A model generated the notes under the pieces. It was not told the DNA's origin. It searched no databases and saw only the letters and a list, made by a program, of their open reading frames with translations. Both the position numbers and the translations under genes were made by a program. DNA of 64,000 bases from Annona cherimola (taxonomy: Eukaryota > Streptophyta > Magnoliopsida > Magnoliales > Annonaceae). The stretch is taken from assembly GCA_030490835.1 (NCBI GenBank), contig CM059977.1:35113676-35177675 (forward strand), in the 5' to 3' direction. Numbering within the stretch: position 1 is the first letter of the stretch; every line of letters begins with the position of its first letter. Shown piece by piece: positions 43,301 to 54,830 of this stretch.

Positions 43301-44159
43301 AAAAAAGGTATGAAAATTAATTGATTCAAAGAAAGTTTAATGAATATGATAACTGAACAATTGAAAGCTAAAATTTTTAGAATTGATTTTCTTTGTCATC
43401 ACTAAACTCCTTTATGAACATTGAAAATGAACAGGGAAATTTCAAAAATTCTCTTTGGATTTGTTCATTTTGAATGAAATTTCAAATTTCGATAATTATA
43501 GCGAAATTTTAAAGCAAATGATGGAGAAAATGGATTATGATTTTCAATACCCAAAATGTTTAAAAAATGGAAGAAGAATTCTTAACCCAATCACACTGTG
43601 GTTAATTCAAGAGCAACAATTTTAATGGAAGGAAATTGGGCAATTGATTTACATGGCATATGATGTAGGATATCACCTTAATAACGTGGCCAAAGATGAT
43701 GTTGACAATGAAACGAGTTCCATAGACACAAATATTTGGGATCTTAAAGTGAACTTGGCTGATCTTGAAGTACTGGCGATTATAGGAAAAGAAAAGTCGG
43801 CAATTATAGAGGATGAAGAGTTGAAAAGACAATATTCATTTCACTCCTCTTATCTTAAAGAATTAGTTGTTCACTTTGAAAAAAGTGAAGATGGAATCAA
43901 TGTCAAACCTTTAACTAAAGACCGCATCAAGAAATTTAATTTAGGCACTGATGAAAATCACGTCCTTTACTGTTGAATGAAAATATGAATAAAAAGGACA
44001 TTTCAACATATATTGATCTCTTATGTGAATTCATTGATGTTTTTAAATGAAATTGTGCAAAAAATCAAGACTAAATATTGATGTAGTTATTCATAAACTA
44101 AATATCGAGATCATGCAAAGCCAATTAAACAAATATAAAGGCGATTTTACCTTAAAATA
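43301..44159 (+). pseudogene. Ty3/gypsy protease-RT linker
   Basis: Contains an open frame (43644-43976) reading ETSSIDTNIWDLKVNLADLE and later KPLTKDRIKKFNLGTDENHV. This fits the acidic linker between protease and RT in this lineage. No catalytic domain. Confidence 0.4.
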
Positions 44160-44960
44160 ATGGATAAAATAGAAGCAAAAGTTCAAAAATTAGAAGACAT
44201 TAGATTTAGTCAGAATAGAGACATCCTGAATGGTTGGCAAATATTGTACCTATCACTAAAACATGGACAAATTCGAGTTTGTATAAACTTTTGTGACTTA
44301 AATGATGCATGCCCAAAAGATGAATTTCTACTATTTATACAAGAAATTACGATAGATAATTTCTTTGGCTTTGAAACTATATCATTTATGAATGACTTTT
44401 CAGGATATAACTAAATTAACATGTTTTTTTATAATGAAAAGCTCGCATTCTTTCAAACTCCATTCGAGATTTATTGTTATACGATTATGCCTTTTGAACT
44501 GAAAAATGCAGGTGCTACCTATAAAAAAGCAATGACTAAAATATTCAAAGATATATTACACAAAACTGTAAAATGTTATGTGGATGATTTGGCGATGAAA
44601 AGTTGTAATCGAGAAAATTATGTAGAAGATCTTCTTAAAGTTTTTCGAAGGTTGCAATAATTTAACTTAAAAATGAACCCTTTAAAGTATTTCTTCAGAG
44701 TAACCTCTAAAAAATTTTAGGTTTTATTGTAAAGAAAGATGGAATAATAGTTGATCCGACAAAAAATAAAGCTATCCTTGAAATGAAGTCTGTTGCCAAC
44801 TTGAAGGAATTAAGGGCGCTACAAGGACGTTTAGCATATATCAAACGTTTCATAGAAAATCTTGTTAAAATATGTCAAATTTTTACCCGCTTAATGAAGA
44901 AGAATATAAATTTTATATGAGATAGTGCATATAAAAATGCATTAGCAGAAATAAAAAGAT
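44160..44960 (+). pseudogene. Ty3/gypsy reverse transcriptase, degraded
   Basis: Reads GQIRVCINFCDLNDACPKDE, FETISFMNDFSGYN, a stop, AFFQTPFEIYCYTIMPFELK, NAGATYKKAMTKIFKDILHK and CYVDDLAMKS. The YVDD active site is at about 44577-44588. LNDACPKD is the wording usual in the Tat branch of plant Ty3/gypsy elements. The connection region follows (GFIVKKDGIIVDPTKNKAIL, ELRALQGRLAYIKRFIENL). Several stops and shifts break the frame. Confidence 0.85.
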
Positions 44961-45330
44961 ATATTACAAATCCTCTAGTGCTTAGAGTACCTGTACAAGA
45001 CAAACTCTTCATATTATATATATGCGCTTTGGAATATTCACTCGAGGCATTGCTTGCTCAAAATAATGATGGAAGGAAAAAGAGTAGCCTTATATCATCT
45101 AAGTTGAAAATTATAATGAGCAGAGTTCAAATTATACATAAATTGAAAAGGAATGTTTCATATTAATGTTTGTTGCCCTAAAGACAAAACTTTGGTTACC
45201 AAAATAGGATCACTTAATGCTAGATTAGCAAAATGGGCTATTTTATTTGTTCAGTTTGATATTTTGTATGTCTCCTAAAAGGCAGTGAAAGATCAAACTT
45301 TAGCTGATTTCTTATTTGTGCATGCCCTTT
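44961..45330 (+). pseudogene. Ty3/gypsy RNase H, degraded
   Basis: Follows the RT without a gap: LVLRVPVQDKLFILYICALE, YSLEALLAQNNDGRKKSSL, then a broken tail ending near KGSERSNFS. This is the RT-linked RNase H. Residue-level catalytic assignment is not possible. Confidence 0.65.
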
Positions 45331-45394
45331 ATTCTAGAGATAACTTAAATGATGAGTTATCAAATGATCAAGTCATGTGTATATATAATAGGAG

Positions 45395-45830
45395 TGGTAA
45401 CTATACTTTGATGGAGCATCACGAAAAGTGAGTAATGGGGAAATCTTAGGTGGAGTAGGAATTGTATTTAAATCCTCAAACAATCAAATGATTCCCTATT
45501 TGTTCATTATAATAGAGGTATTATAAATAATGTAGCAAAATATCAAGCCCTTCTCATGGGTTTAGAGATAGCAAAAGAGGTAGAGATCAAATATATGCAA
45601 ATATAAAGAGATTCCATGCTTATCGCGAATCAGATGAAAGGAATTTATGAATTAAAAAAGTTTGAGTTATTATCTTAATATCTGAAGGCAATTATCTTAT
45701 TGGAAATGTTTTTCACGGATCGAAATTGAACATATTTCAAGCAGACAGAAAAGCAGATGTTCTTGCGGGTCTTGTAGCATCTATGAAATTTCCAAAAGAT
45801 CCTTAAGTTGATGTATCTACTATGGTGATA
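45395..45830 (+). pseudogene. Second, archaeal-type RNase H remnant
   Basis: LYFDGASRKVSNGEILGGVG (about 45398) has the D-G-A-S start of an additional RNase H domain. Such a domain between the first RNase H and integrase is known from Tat-lineage elements. Later sequence is frameshifted (IANQMKGIYELKKFELL region). Confidence 0.55.
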
Positions 45831-45899
45831 TGTGAGAGGAGATTAATACCTTCCAATGATGAAATTAATGAAAGTTTACAAAGTTTAGAGTGTCACCAA

Positions 45900-47080
45900 A
45901 TTTATGAAGAATTATAAATAAAAGACTCAATTACTAATTGGAGGACCTCATTTATTGATTACATAAGATTTGGTATACTACCTGAAGATCAAAAGGGAAG
46001 AGTTAATATTAGAAGGAGAGCACCAAGTTTCCATTATTATCCTAAAATAGGAACCTTATATCGAAAGTCATTCAATGGAATTCTACTTAGATGTTTATCA
46101 AGTCAAGAAGCCAATGACGTGCTTATTCAAACTCATGAGGCAACATGTGGAGCACATCAGCCAAGTCAGCCAAGTCAAAAGTTGTATGATCGGATTTGAA
46201 GATTAGGATTTTACTAGCCTACTATGGTAAAAAACTCTATCAAATTAGCGAAATGTTGTAAGGCTTGTTAATTTCATGAAGATTTTATTCATCAAGCTCC
46301 AGAACCTTACATCTGACAACTACTTCTTGGCCATTTGAAGCATGAGTAATGGACATCATTAGTCCTATAACTTTGTTTGTATCAAATTGTCACTGATTTA
46401 TTTTTATAGTAATGGATCATTATTCAAATGGGCAGAAGCAACATTTTTAGTTCAATGACGCATTTTTTAAAAAAAAACCTTTCAATCGAAAACTTTTTAT
46501 TATCCACAACTACTTGATTTTTAATTATTTCTTCACTTCTTTCTATATAACTACCCTATTTTTCATTCATTTCTACACAACTCCCATACATCTAACTTAT
46601 CTATTTTAACTTTATTTTATTTACTCCTCACCATTACACCTATCATATCATATTATTTTCTCCTATTTTAAAAGATTTTGCACTAAAAAAGTTTCATCAA
46701 AAGTTTTATCACTTCTGAAACGCACTACAAATAAAAACATAAAAAATTTACAATTTTTGAAAAATAACGTCACACGTCGATTTTGAGTACCATGTCATTT
46801 TATACAACACAATAGGACTCAATTTTGAGATTAAAAGTTTGATAAATTTTGTAGAAATTAGAAAATTCAGCATTATTCCTCTGCAACATATTACGCGCCC
46901 ACAAATGGTTTTGCTAAAGCTTTTAATAAAACAATCTACGAGATTTTAAAAAAGATGATTGGGAAGAATAAAAAAGATTGGCATGAAAAACTCTCAGAAA
47001 GCAAGGCTTATCAAACTACAATTCAAGGAACAACCCAAGCAATTCTAATTTAACTGGTTTACGGATGTTAAGCTATATTA
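45900..47080 (+). pseudogene. Ty3/gypsy integrase, degraded and split by a MITE
   Basis: KLAKCCKACQFHEDFIHQA-type zinc-finger sequence can be read across frames near 46240-46300, followed by a core region (VMDHYSNG near 46410). A Tourist-like MITE interrupts at about 46455-46729. After it, AKAFNKTIYEILKKMIGKNK and KDWHEKLSESKAYQTTIQGT (46910-47030) are recognisable as the C-terminal part of the integrase core. Multiple stops. Confidence 0.6.
46455..46729 (-). mobile_element. Tourist-like MITE, copy 4, inside the integrase remnant
   Basis: Reverse-orientation copy: CCTATTTTTCATTCATTTCT, TAACTTATCTATTTTAACTT and TATCATATCATATTATTTTC match the family interior. The right terminus is CTGAAACGCACT. 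The ends are diverged, so the target duplication is unclear. Confidence 0.65.
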
Positions 47081-47378
47081 TTAATTAACAAGAAAATAAG
47101 ATAAAGAAATTTCAAAAAAGGAGATTTAGTGTTAACTGTTAAAAGATCAATAATAATAACAAAGAAATCGAAAAGAATGATTATAAATGAGAATATCTCT
47201 TCGTTATTGACGAAGTATACTCAAATGGTGCATATTGTTTTTAGATAAAGATGACAATCGATACTTGATGTCAATCAATGAAAGGTTCTTAAAGAAATAT
47301 TACTTTTAGAGTGCTAGTTTACAAAGATTGGTTAGTTAGGCCAAGAAGAGAAGTAAGCTAATTTGATTTAAAAGGTAA

Positions 47379-48960
47379 TTATTTTCTTTTGAATTTGGAA
47401 AAAATTTTAGGAGAAGTTTGAATCTTTGGAAGATTTGAAGAAAGATAGTCAATAATTTCTTCAAAATTTTGAAGCTTTTCCTCTGAAATGACAAGTGGGT
47501 TAATGGTTATCTTTTGTTTTTCAGCTTTAACAATTTCTTTCTTCGAGGATTCAAGAAGAGTTTTCACTTGTGTCAAATACTCTTCCAAATTCTTTTGCTC
47601 ATTTTTAAGTTTTTTCTATTTTTCTGCAACAAAATATTGATAAGTAATGGCTATAAGTCGATGCTAATTATAACTTCATTCTTTCTCTTCTTGATTGCTT
47701 CAATTTGGGCCTCCGCAAACTTCTTAGTTAGAAATGAATTATTGAAAGTGGAAAGCTCATGGAAGAGGAGAGGCTGATTGAATATGTCCGAGAAAAGGAC
47801 TTGAATATCTACACTGCCCTTATAGTGCAGCAAGAAATGGATATGATGTAGTTAATTGCATCACAACAAGTATAAAGTTGGGATTTTCTTATACAAAAAT
47901 TATTATTAGTCTTGTTTAACAAGAATAATAAAATTTTTTATGCAGAAGTAACTTAAGGTGCCTTGAACCATTGTTTCTTCATTAGAAGTGATAACAATTC
48001 CCTTATCTCAGCTGCTGCTGCTCCTGATGTATTTATAACGGCATTGGTGTCTCCACTTCTATATTAATAATTCCTTCAGTGGCAACTATTGGCTCTATCA
48101 TATCTACCCTTATAACAGCAATTTTTGGCACTCTGCTGCTAGTTTCCTCAATTACCATAGTTGCTGCAAAAAGAGAGAGAAGGTGAATAATAAAACAAAA
48201 TATATGAATTGACAATTCTTCAAACTTACCAAGCTCTTCTATAGTAACTAATTTTTGTTTTTTGCACAACTAATGCTCTTAACAACTGATGAACTTGAAC
48301 GTTTCTTTATTTTAGAAGGAGAAAGTTCTTCTTCATGACTAAAAATATCCTCCAAGACATTAGCCTCACTAAGAATTATGTCCTTATCTTCCTCGGCATC
48401 ATCTTCATTATCGCCAATGGATTCTCCATCTCAAAACCTCCCCCATGTCTCTTCTCTTGCTGGACAACTTGTTCATGCTTTTGTGGCTGTTGTTGAGAGA
48501 AATCCTCTCCATCCTTTTAAAGTCCTTGTTGTTACCGATTATGATGGAGGATCCTCACTTATGTTTCAATTTTGATTTATACTAATTACTTGTGTAAAAT
48601 TATATACTTTTCTCTTCAGCATTGAGAAATCCTTTATTATTCCTCAAATCGAAGTCATCTTGGAAAAAATTTTGAAATCGATTTTCAAAATTCACCATAC
48701 AAGTTGTCTCATCGATCTTCCCAAGATAGTGAAAGATATAAGATGAAAATGGTGCAATAAAGTGATTCCATACAAGAAGAACCTTTTGCAAATTTCATTA
48801 TAATTTAATTAATGAGTTCAGATTTCCAATGAACCCTTGAACATAGTCGAATTGCCTCGCAAACTGGTTAGGCCAATAAAGGATCAAAGTAGCTTTCTCC
48901 ATACATTTGTACACTAAAGTTTCAAGACTCATACATATTATTCATTCCCTAGTTAACCCA
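47379..48960 (-). pseudogene. Antisense ORF remnant 3' of the gypsy pol, with intron
   Basis: On the minus strand, from about 48790 downward: KVLLVWNHFIAPFSSYIFHY, LGKIDETTCMVNFENRFQNF, then an acidic stretch (about 48420-48280: NEDDAEEDKDIILSEANVLE, DIFSHEEELSPSKIKKRSSS), KLVTIEELG, a putative intron at 48229-48164, then VIEETSSRVPKIAVIRVDMI, later KKFAEAQIEAIKKRKNEVII (about 47700) and a coiled-coil-like end EEYLTQVKTLLESSKKEIVK. Frameshifts separate the pieces. It lies directly after, and opposite to, the pol of a Tat-like element; extra antisense ORFs in this position are described for that lineage. I cannot identify the domain with confidence. Confidence 0.5.
48164..48229 (-). other. Putative 66-nt intron in the antisense ORF
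   Basis: Minus strand: donor GCTTG|GTAAGTTT, a pyrimidine-rich tract CACCTTCTCTCTCTTTTTGCAG, acceptor followed by CAACTATGG. Both sites match plant consensus well. The length is a multiple of three, so the frame is kept whether or not it is spliced. Unspliced, it would encode a hydrophobic insert (IFCFIIHLLSLF). Confidence 0.5.
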
Positions 48961-49029
48961 ACAATTTTTAAAAAATAACCAAATCAAACTCAATTTATTT
49001 ATTTATCTAAAAGGAAGAAAGAAGAAAAA

Positions 49030-49760
49030 AAAATGTCTCATGTCTATCACTAGGGTACTTCCAATTAATTTGGCTTATCCCTTTCCACTTGTGGTAGATA
49101 ATTTCTTTTATTGGACAATCTCACAATAGATGATCTTTTACCTTATAGTTAAAGCACATCTGCGAAACTTGTAAGGTGGAGGATGAATTCTCCCACAAAG
49201 AGAGCATTTCCTAGGTGCTTATTTGTCAATAGAAGTGCCCACATGTTTCATCCTCTTCCTTGGCCTCTTTTTAATACTCCTGTTGGTGGTTCGTATCGGG
49301 GGTTCCGATCCTTTTATCCTTTTATGGATGATATCATCCGTTCCTACCACCATCTCCTCAGAGGTCTCTCTAAAAGTGGGATTGTTTAGCATCTCATTTA
49401 GGGCATATCTCTTACCGGCTCTAACATTACGATCTGGGGGAGGCAATGATACTTGGACCACAGGGCTTGGTGGAATAGCTTGAAGAGGAGTCTAATCGCT
49501 TTGAGTTACTGACACTACCTCAAGTAAATCTTCTGCAAGCCAAGAAAATCTATCTCAGTATGCTTCTCCTAAGACTCCTATTATGAGTCTGTATCTTAAA
49601 TTACCCTTTGTGGTGGTTCAAGTCTTTGTCGTCGCATTTCATATTGAATATCTCTTACTGCCGTAAGCAATCTATCCACCTTTCAGTGGAGTCAGAGATT
49701 GTCTTCCTCTATCTGTGAATTAATCTGATTCTTCTAGCAGTGGTCTTGATATGAGCCATT
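49030..49760 (-). pseudogene. Minus-strand LTR-retrotransposon gag-like remnant
   Basis: The minus reading starts near MAHIKTTARR (49757) and includes VVQVSLPPPDRNVRAGKRYA, LNEMLNNPTFRETSEEMVVG and KCSLCGRIHPPP, which looks like half of a zinc knuckle. It lies just downstream of a minus-strand primer-binding site. Stops are frequent upstream of 49461. Confidence 0.4.
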
Positions 49761-49864
49761 ATCTAAAAAATATGAAGCATGACATAAGTTTCATAAATAA
49801 CATTTACCAAAAATTGCAAATTACTTCTTTTTATGCATTTTGTTTAGCCCTTTTTTCCTAATTG

Positions 49865-49877
49865 CTTTGATACCAAC
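49865..49877 (-). promoter_or_regulatory. Primer-binding site on the minus strand
   Basis: Reverse complement GTTGGTATCAAAGC, directly next to a TGTTACA LTR end. Matches the initiator tRNA-Met type PBS. Confidence 0.7.
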
Positions 49878-51091
49878 TGTAACACCCCAAGCTCAAAAAC
49901 ATCATTTGCACACTGGATTTGGGCTAAGAAGTTATCTTCTAAAATCCATCATATGTTGGGTCAAGTTTAAATCATGATATAAGCATAAAGAAAAGAATAA
50001 TATAATAATTTGCATTAAAGTAATAAATCCCAAAACAATCAAATGTTGGTAAATGTTGTCTAAACTTATTACATCCCAAATTCAAGTTCAAAATTCAAAT
50101 AAACAATAAAATGTATGCTTCATAAACTTCCAGATAAAGCCATCACGATCCACATGCTATGTTATCTGTGGGACAATTAAAGTAGTAAAAATGAGAAAAA
50201 CTTAGTAAGTTAAAAGAAAGAATATATATTGAGTATATTGTGCATTTTTAAATTACCTAAAATGCAAAAATATTTCTATACTCTTCTAATTACCCCAAAA
50301 TCTAGCTTAGTTAATTCATCTACTAAACCAACATATGAAACATGTAAACTTGATCTTAGGTGGGCCATAAAGTAGTGTATGATCACTTATCATAGGGCTG
50401 CCCATGCAAACTTTATCATCATGACCTCTAATGATGAATCTAATCCATCCAAAAGATCCAGAATGTCCAAAAACTTCAAAATTGACTATTAGATCATCCA
50501 AATCGGAGATCAAGATAAAAAAATATAAGAAAAATAATTTTTGATTGCTTATAACGTGCCACATGGCACATTGGGCCGTATTTTTGGGCCAACTCTTGGA
50601 TTGACCTGTTAACCTTACTTGGGCTTCTTGTTGGACTTGAGTCTACTGGGGACTCTAGTAAGACCTTTCTGTTGGGTTCTGAAAGGCCAACTCAATGAAC
50701 TTCTAATTGACTCTGAAGCCTCGTCCTCCTCTTTCTGGGCTCTCTCAGGCTAGCCCTTTTCTTCTATCATTGTCCGGTGGCCATAAGGCCCATAAAATTT
50801 TCAGGCTTGGTCAAATCAAGCCCAGTACCAAAGGGAAGGGCTTTCTTTTTGCAATTTACCGTCCTTGAACTCATTTACAATTTCAGATATTTAGAGGGCC
50901 TTTTCTAAAATTATCAAAAAATGAAAAAATACCGGTCCTTCTCTGTTGGTTGCGACAGTAAAAACTGCTCATTTCAAATTTTTTCTTTAGAAAAATTATA
51001 TTAGGCTTATATATTTTATAGATCTAATTTAAAATTAATATTAAATATTTGTGGAAAAAAATCTCATTTTTAAACCTACAATTTAACACAA

Positions 51092-51110
51092 ATATATATA
51101 TATATATATA
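51092..51110. repeat. (TA)n microsatellite
   Basis: Alternating TA run inside the LTR-like region. Confidence 0.9.
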
Positions 51111-51639
51111 ATTCCATGCTTTAAGACTCTATGCATAAAAATTTTTGAATACCACAAAAATTCTCATATTTCTTATTTCAAGGAACTTAAATAAATTTCT
51201 ACGAACAAATAAAAATGCATCTACTTACATTACTTGTAGAAACAAAATCCTTCTTTCAAAATCTAGTTCTCCTTTTTGTCCACTTCAAGAGAAAAAAAAA
51301 AGTTTGTCTCACTAAAAAATTTCAAAGCCAAATCCTCCAATTTCCTCATCCGTCTCTCCCAATTTATAACTTTCCTAACAACTCTCCCAGTTATTATGTC
51401 TACCGCGCGCCGCCCAAGCATAATGCACAGAGCTACGAGGATAGCGTATGGATACGATAAGTTTTAAGGGAGAATCTTTTAGAAAATCTTATGGATTGGT
51501 TGGGATGTGGGTACCACTTGCTTAGAGGAGAAGCAAATCTTTTATTTACTACTATTATGTTCTAAAAATAGGAGTTTTCCCCATAAATTTTTGCGGGTCA
51601 AAAATTCAACAATCAATAAGTCAACTTGCCAACTAATAT

Positions 51640-51916
51640 GCTAAGATGGACATACTATATATTTTTGGACCCTATATTACAATATGTATTAAGTTTTACA
51701 AGTTCTAGAGATTTGTAGATATTTTTTAGAATATTTTAAAAAGGAGCATTTTAGACATATTTCGAAAATGGTAAAACTGAATGCATATAATAAGTATAAT
51801 TATGAATATAAGTATACTTAAATTAACAGTTTCATAAAAAAACTTTCAAAAGAATAAACATAAATTTTCGCACCTAGGTTCCTCGAAGCTTAGTACGCCC
51901 TGGTGCATGGAATAAA
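51640..51916. mobile_element. Family A foldback MITE
   Basis: Right half: ATAAGTATACTTAAATTAAC then AGTTTCATAAAAAAACTTTC. Left half: ATTAAGTTTTACAAGTTCTA. The right end TTAGTACGCCCTGGTGCATG resembles other family ends. Confidence 0.5.
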
Positions 51917-52149
51917 AAATCACATATGTTTTGGCTTTATATTGAAAAGCTTGAGACACTTCTTGGAATAACTTGATCCTATTTAGAAGTAAAATTATGA
52001 TAATATATCATTATAATGCCCTAACAGGTACGTCTTTGCTGACAATCATTAGCATATGAATCTCCCTAAAATCTTGTCTAAATAAGAAAAATATGAATAA
52101 GCATTGCTTCTATATATTCGGATTACATAAAAATGGTTTCATATAACTT

Positions 52150-52420
52150 TTTCTATTTTTAACGTCGTGATATTTGATAAAAAAAAAATCTAATTCATTC
52201 ATTATATTTAGCATCATTTTGTGTCAATTGTGAAAAATGCTTAGATTTGTTTGTATATTAAAACATAATAATACTTTATAAAATAATTCATGTACATTAT
52301 AATTATATTTTAAATGGTTTAGATATTAAAAATATAATTTTAAAATTAACATATAATGATTAAATTATTTTATTACGTTAATTTTTATAGTGTTTTTCAT
52401 AAGATTTCATGACAGGAATC
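52150..52420 (+). repeat. Dispersed repeat, family D, copy 3
   Basis: TTATAAAATAATTCATGTAC, ATATTTTAAATGGTTTAGAT and TTATTACGTTAATTTTTA line up with 10246-10378. Confidence 0.5.
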
Positions 52421-54780
52421 TTTTGAAAAGTGGTGAAGTCCATAACCTAGTTTACATTTATACACTAATAGTGAATAAAAGTGGTTAATTTTTTTTCTTT
52501 TTTACAATTTCTATAAAAATTTTGTCAGCATCTCGTCTATAACTAGGACGTTCCCTAAATACAAATATTCACCACATTACTCTTTATATCAAGAAGTAAC
52601 CTGTATCATTTCATCATAAACACAAATACCACTTTTCCTTCACAAATTCATCATAATTACATCATATCTCACATACTCTAATATTTCTCCATCATACACA
52701 ATACATATACCCATACAATTTACACAATATAAAAGAAATAATACTACAAATGTCTTCCACACCATACACAATATATATATATATAGTTCATACACACATC
52801 CAATAAACCAATTGAAAATTAAAACTTCTAAAGTTTAACTTGTTACAAAACACGTTCAGACATACACGAGAGCCTTATATAACTCTTTGCTTCACTGCAC
52901 TTCTATCCAGTGAAGTCTCTATAGCTCTTGAAATCATAATATTCTGCAGTTGTTTAATAAAAAATGTGAGTTCAAAGAACTCAGTAAGCAAGCGTTATTT
53001 TAAAGGGAAAAATGTGAAAACCTCCATAGAATATCATATATGCATGATGATAAAATGCAATCACAATATGCATCATTCAATGACATAATTTTCTCTTTGG
53101 CTGGTGATACTTATCAAGTAATCACCTACACTCATACGTCAGACGCACCGACTAGACAACGTCAAGGACAGACTACTTGTCCAATTACAACCTTAGTGAA
53201 GCCATACATTCATTCCCATGCATGGATTCCATTCACATAAATAAGCAAATGCATTCATATCATTAAAGGAGTTTGCTCGAATAATCACAAAGAAAAGATT
53301 TGTTCTCAAAAATCAAGTTCAAAAGCATATTTTAATAGCATAAATACATATATATAATTGAGAAAAATAGGGTAATGGTCATTTCCAAAAATTTTATTGT
53401 TTATATAAAATTTAATCAGTAATACCTATGAAAATGACTTGATTTGCACATCTTTCTAATGAAACATATAAAAGCATAATACGAACATTTGTTGCAAACA
53501 TTATTTCTCGAAGTAAATGGCTAAAATAAAAAATTTTATCTTGACAATTCATTGACTTGAAAAGCTTGCTTACCTTAGAATCTCAAGCCATGTCTTTCAC
53601 TTTTTTTTTGCCCTTTTCCTATCAAAATTAACGATCTTGACTAAGCATTCACTTAAGTCACCATGTATTGCACCCTAATTTTAATGTCTAAGGATGCATT
53701 AATTCAAAAGCTAATTTTAGCTTTCCTTTTTTCAAAGAGAGTCCTCAAGACTCCTTTGATGAGGAAAACATTTTCATTTAAACTTTCATTTTAATTATAT
53801 TACTATTTACCTTACGTCTAAAATTACATAAACTATTTAAGGGCATTTACTCCATTTGCACTTTTTTCCATCCATTAAATGCCCAACTTAACCATATATG
53901 TTAGGCATTTTAAAACTTATTTAATCACTCTTATACTATATGAATTCTCTATTAGCAATTTTTGCATAAAATTTTGACACCTCTACCTTACCTACAACTT
54001 AGCATAATATATCTATAATTTTTTCGTTGTATTTTCAACTCTCAAATATCTTAAAATTTACACATAAATAATGTTTAAGTCAAATACTCCAAAAAGCCCC
54101 ATGTTTAACCCACATTTTTGGGTTGCCCAATTTCCACGGGTTATGAAAAATTTCAATTTTCTTTTTTTACATCAAATTGGCATATTAATCTATAACTAAT
54201 ACATCATAATATCATTTGCAACTATTATATCATGATTTGGAATAAGAAAATTTGGATACACCACTCTTGAATTTTTGATTTTCACACTTGACTTGATTTT
54301 AGCCTTCTATTTTCATGATTTATGTTCCAAATATCATCCAGTCCACGAATTTATCAAAAGCCCTGTGGTTTTCCATCTATTTTTTAAGGTAAAAATCAAA
54401 ACCTTACCCATTCCAACTCTTGAATCCCTAAACAACCAAATCCATTACTCAAATCTGTGTAATTTACTTCCATACATATTTATCTAAGGTATTTTAGCAA
54501 AACCCTATGTTTATTGCATGATTTGGGCAAAAATTGGAAAAACCCAATAAAAAAAACTCATTTCTTCCTTACCTTTGGCGACTAGCGGCAGCTGCTTGGG
54601 TGGCGGCATGGGCGGTGGCGACGGTGAGCTTCCTCTCCTCCTCTTTCCTTCTTCTTCTTTTTCTGTTTCTCTCTTCTTTTCTTTTTTTTTTCCCTCCCGG
54701 GTTTGGTCGCGCCCCTTTTTATCTCCCTTTTATTTTGGTGCTTTGCATGTGCAGCAAAAATGTGCACGTGCAGCAACAGC

Positions 54781-54800
54781 ATATATATATATATATATAT
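54781..54800. repeat. (AT)n microsatellite
   Basis: Ten AT units. Next to it, 54569-54640 is an unusually GC-rich patch (GGCGGCATGGGCGGTGGCGA) that fits the leader-like part of a plant LTR rather than a gene. Confidence 0.9.
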
Positions 54801-54830
54801 TATTTTTAGAATGGGTTTGGCCCTACAATT

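Larger units (their letters stand above)
49878..54830 (-). mobile_element. LTR-like sequence of a minus-strand retrotransposon (extent uncertain)
   Basis: On the plus strand it begins TGTAACACCCCAAGCTC next to the PBS, so this is the PBS-proximal end of an LTR read on the minus strand. TGTAACACCCC ends and phrases like GAGTTCAAAGAACTCAGTAA (52970) and AACTTAGTAAGTT (50205) are typical of long Del/Tekay-type LTRs. The far end might be near 54823 (CCCTACA). A family A MITE and a family D repeat lie inside. The continuous extent is inferred, not shown. Confidence 0.35.
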
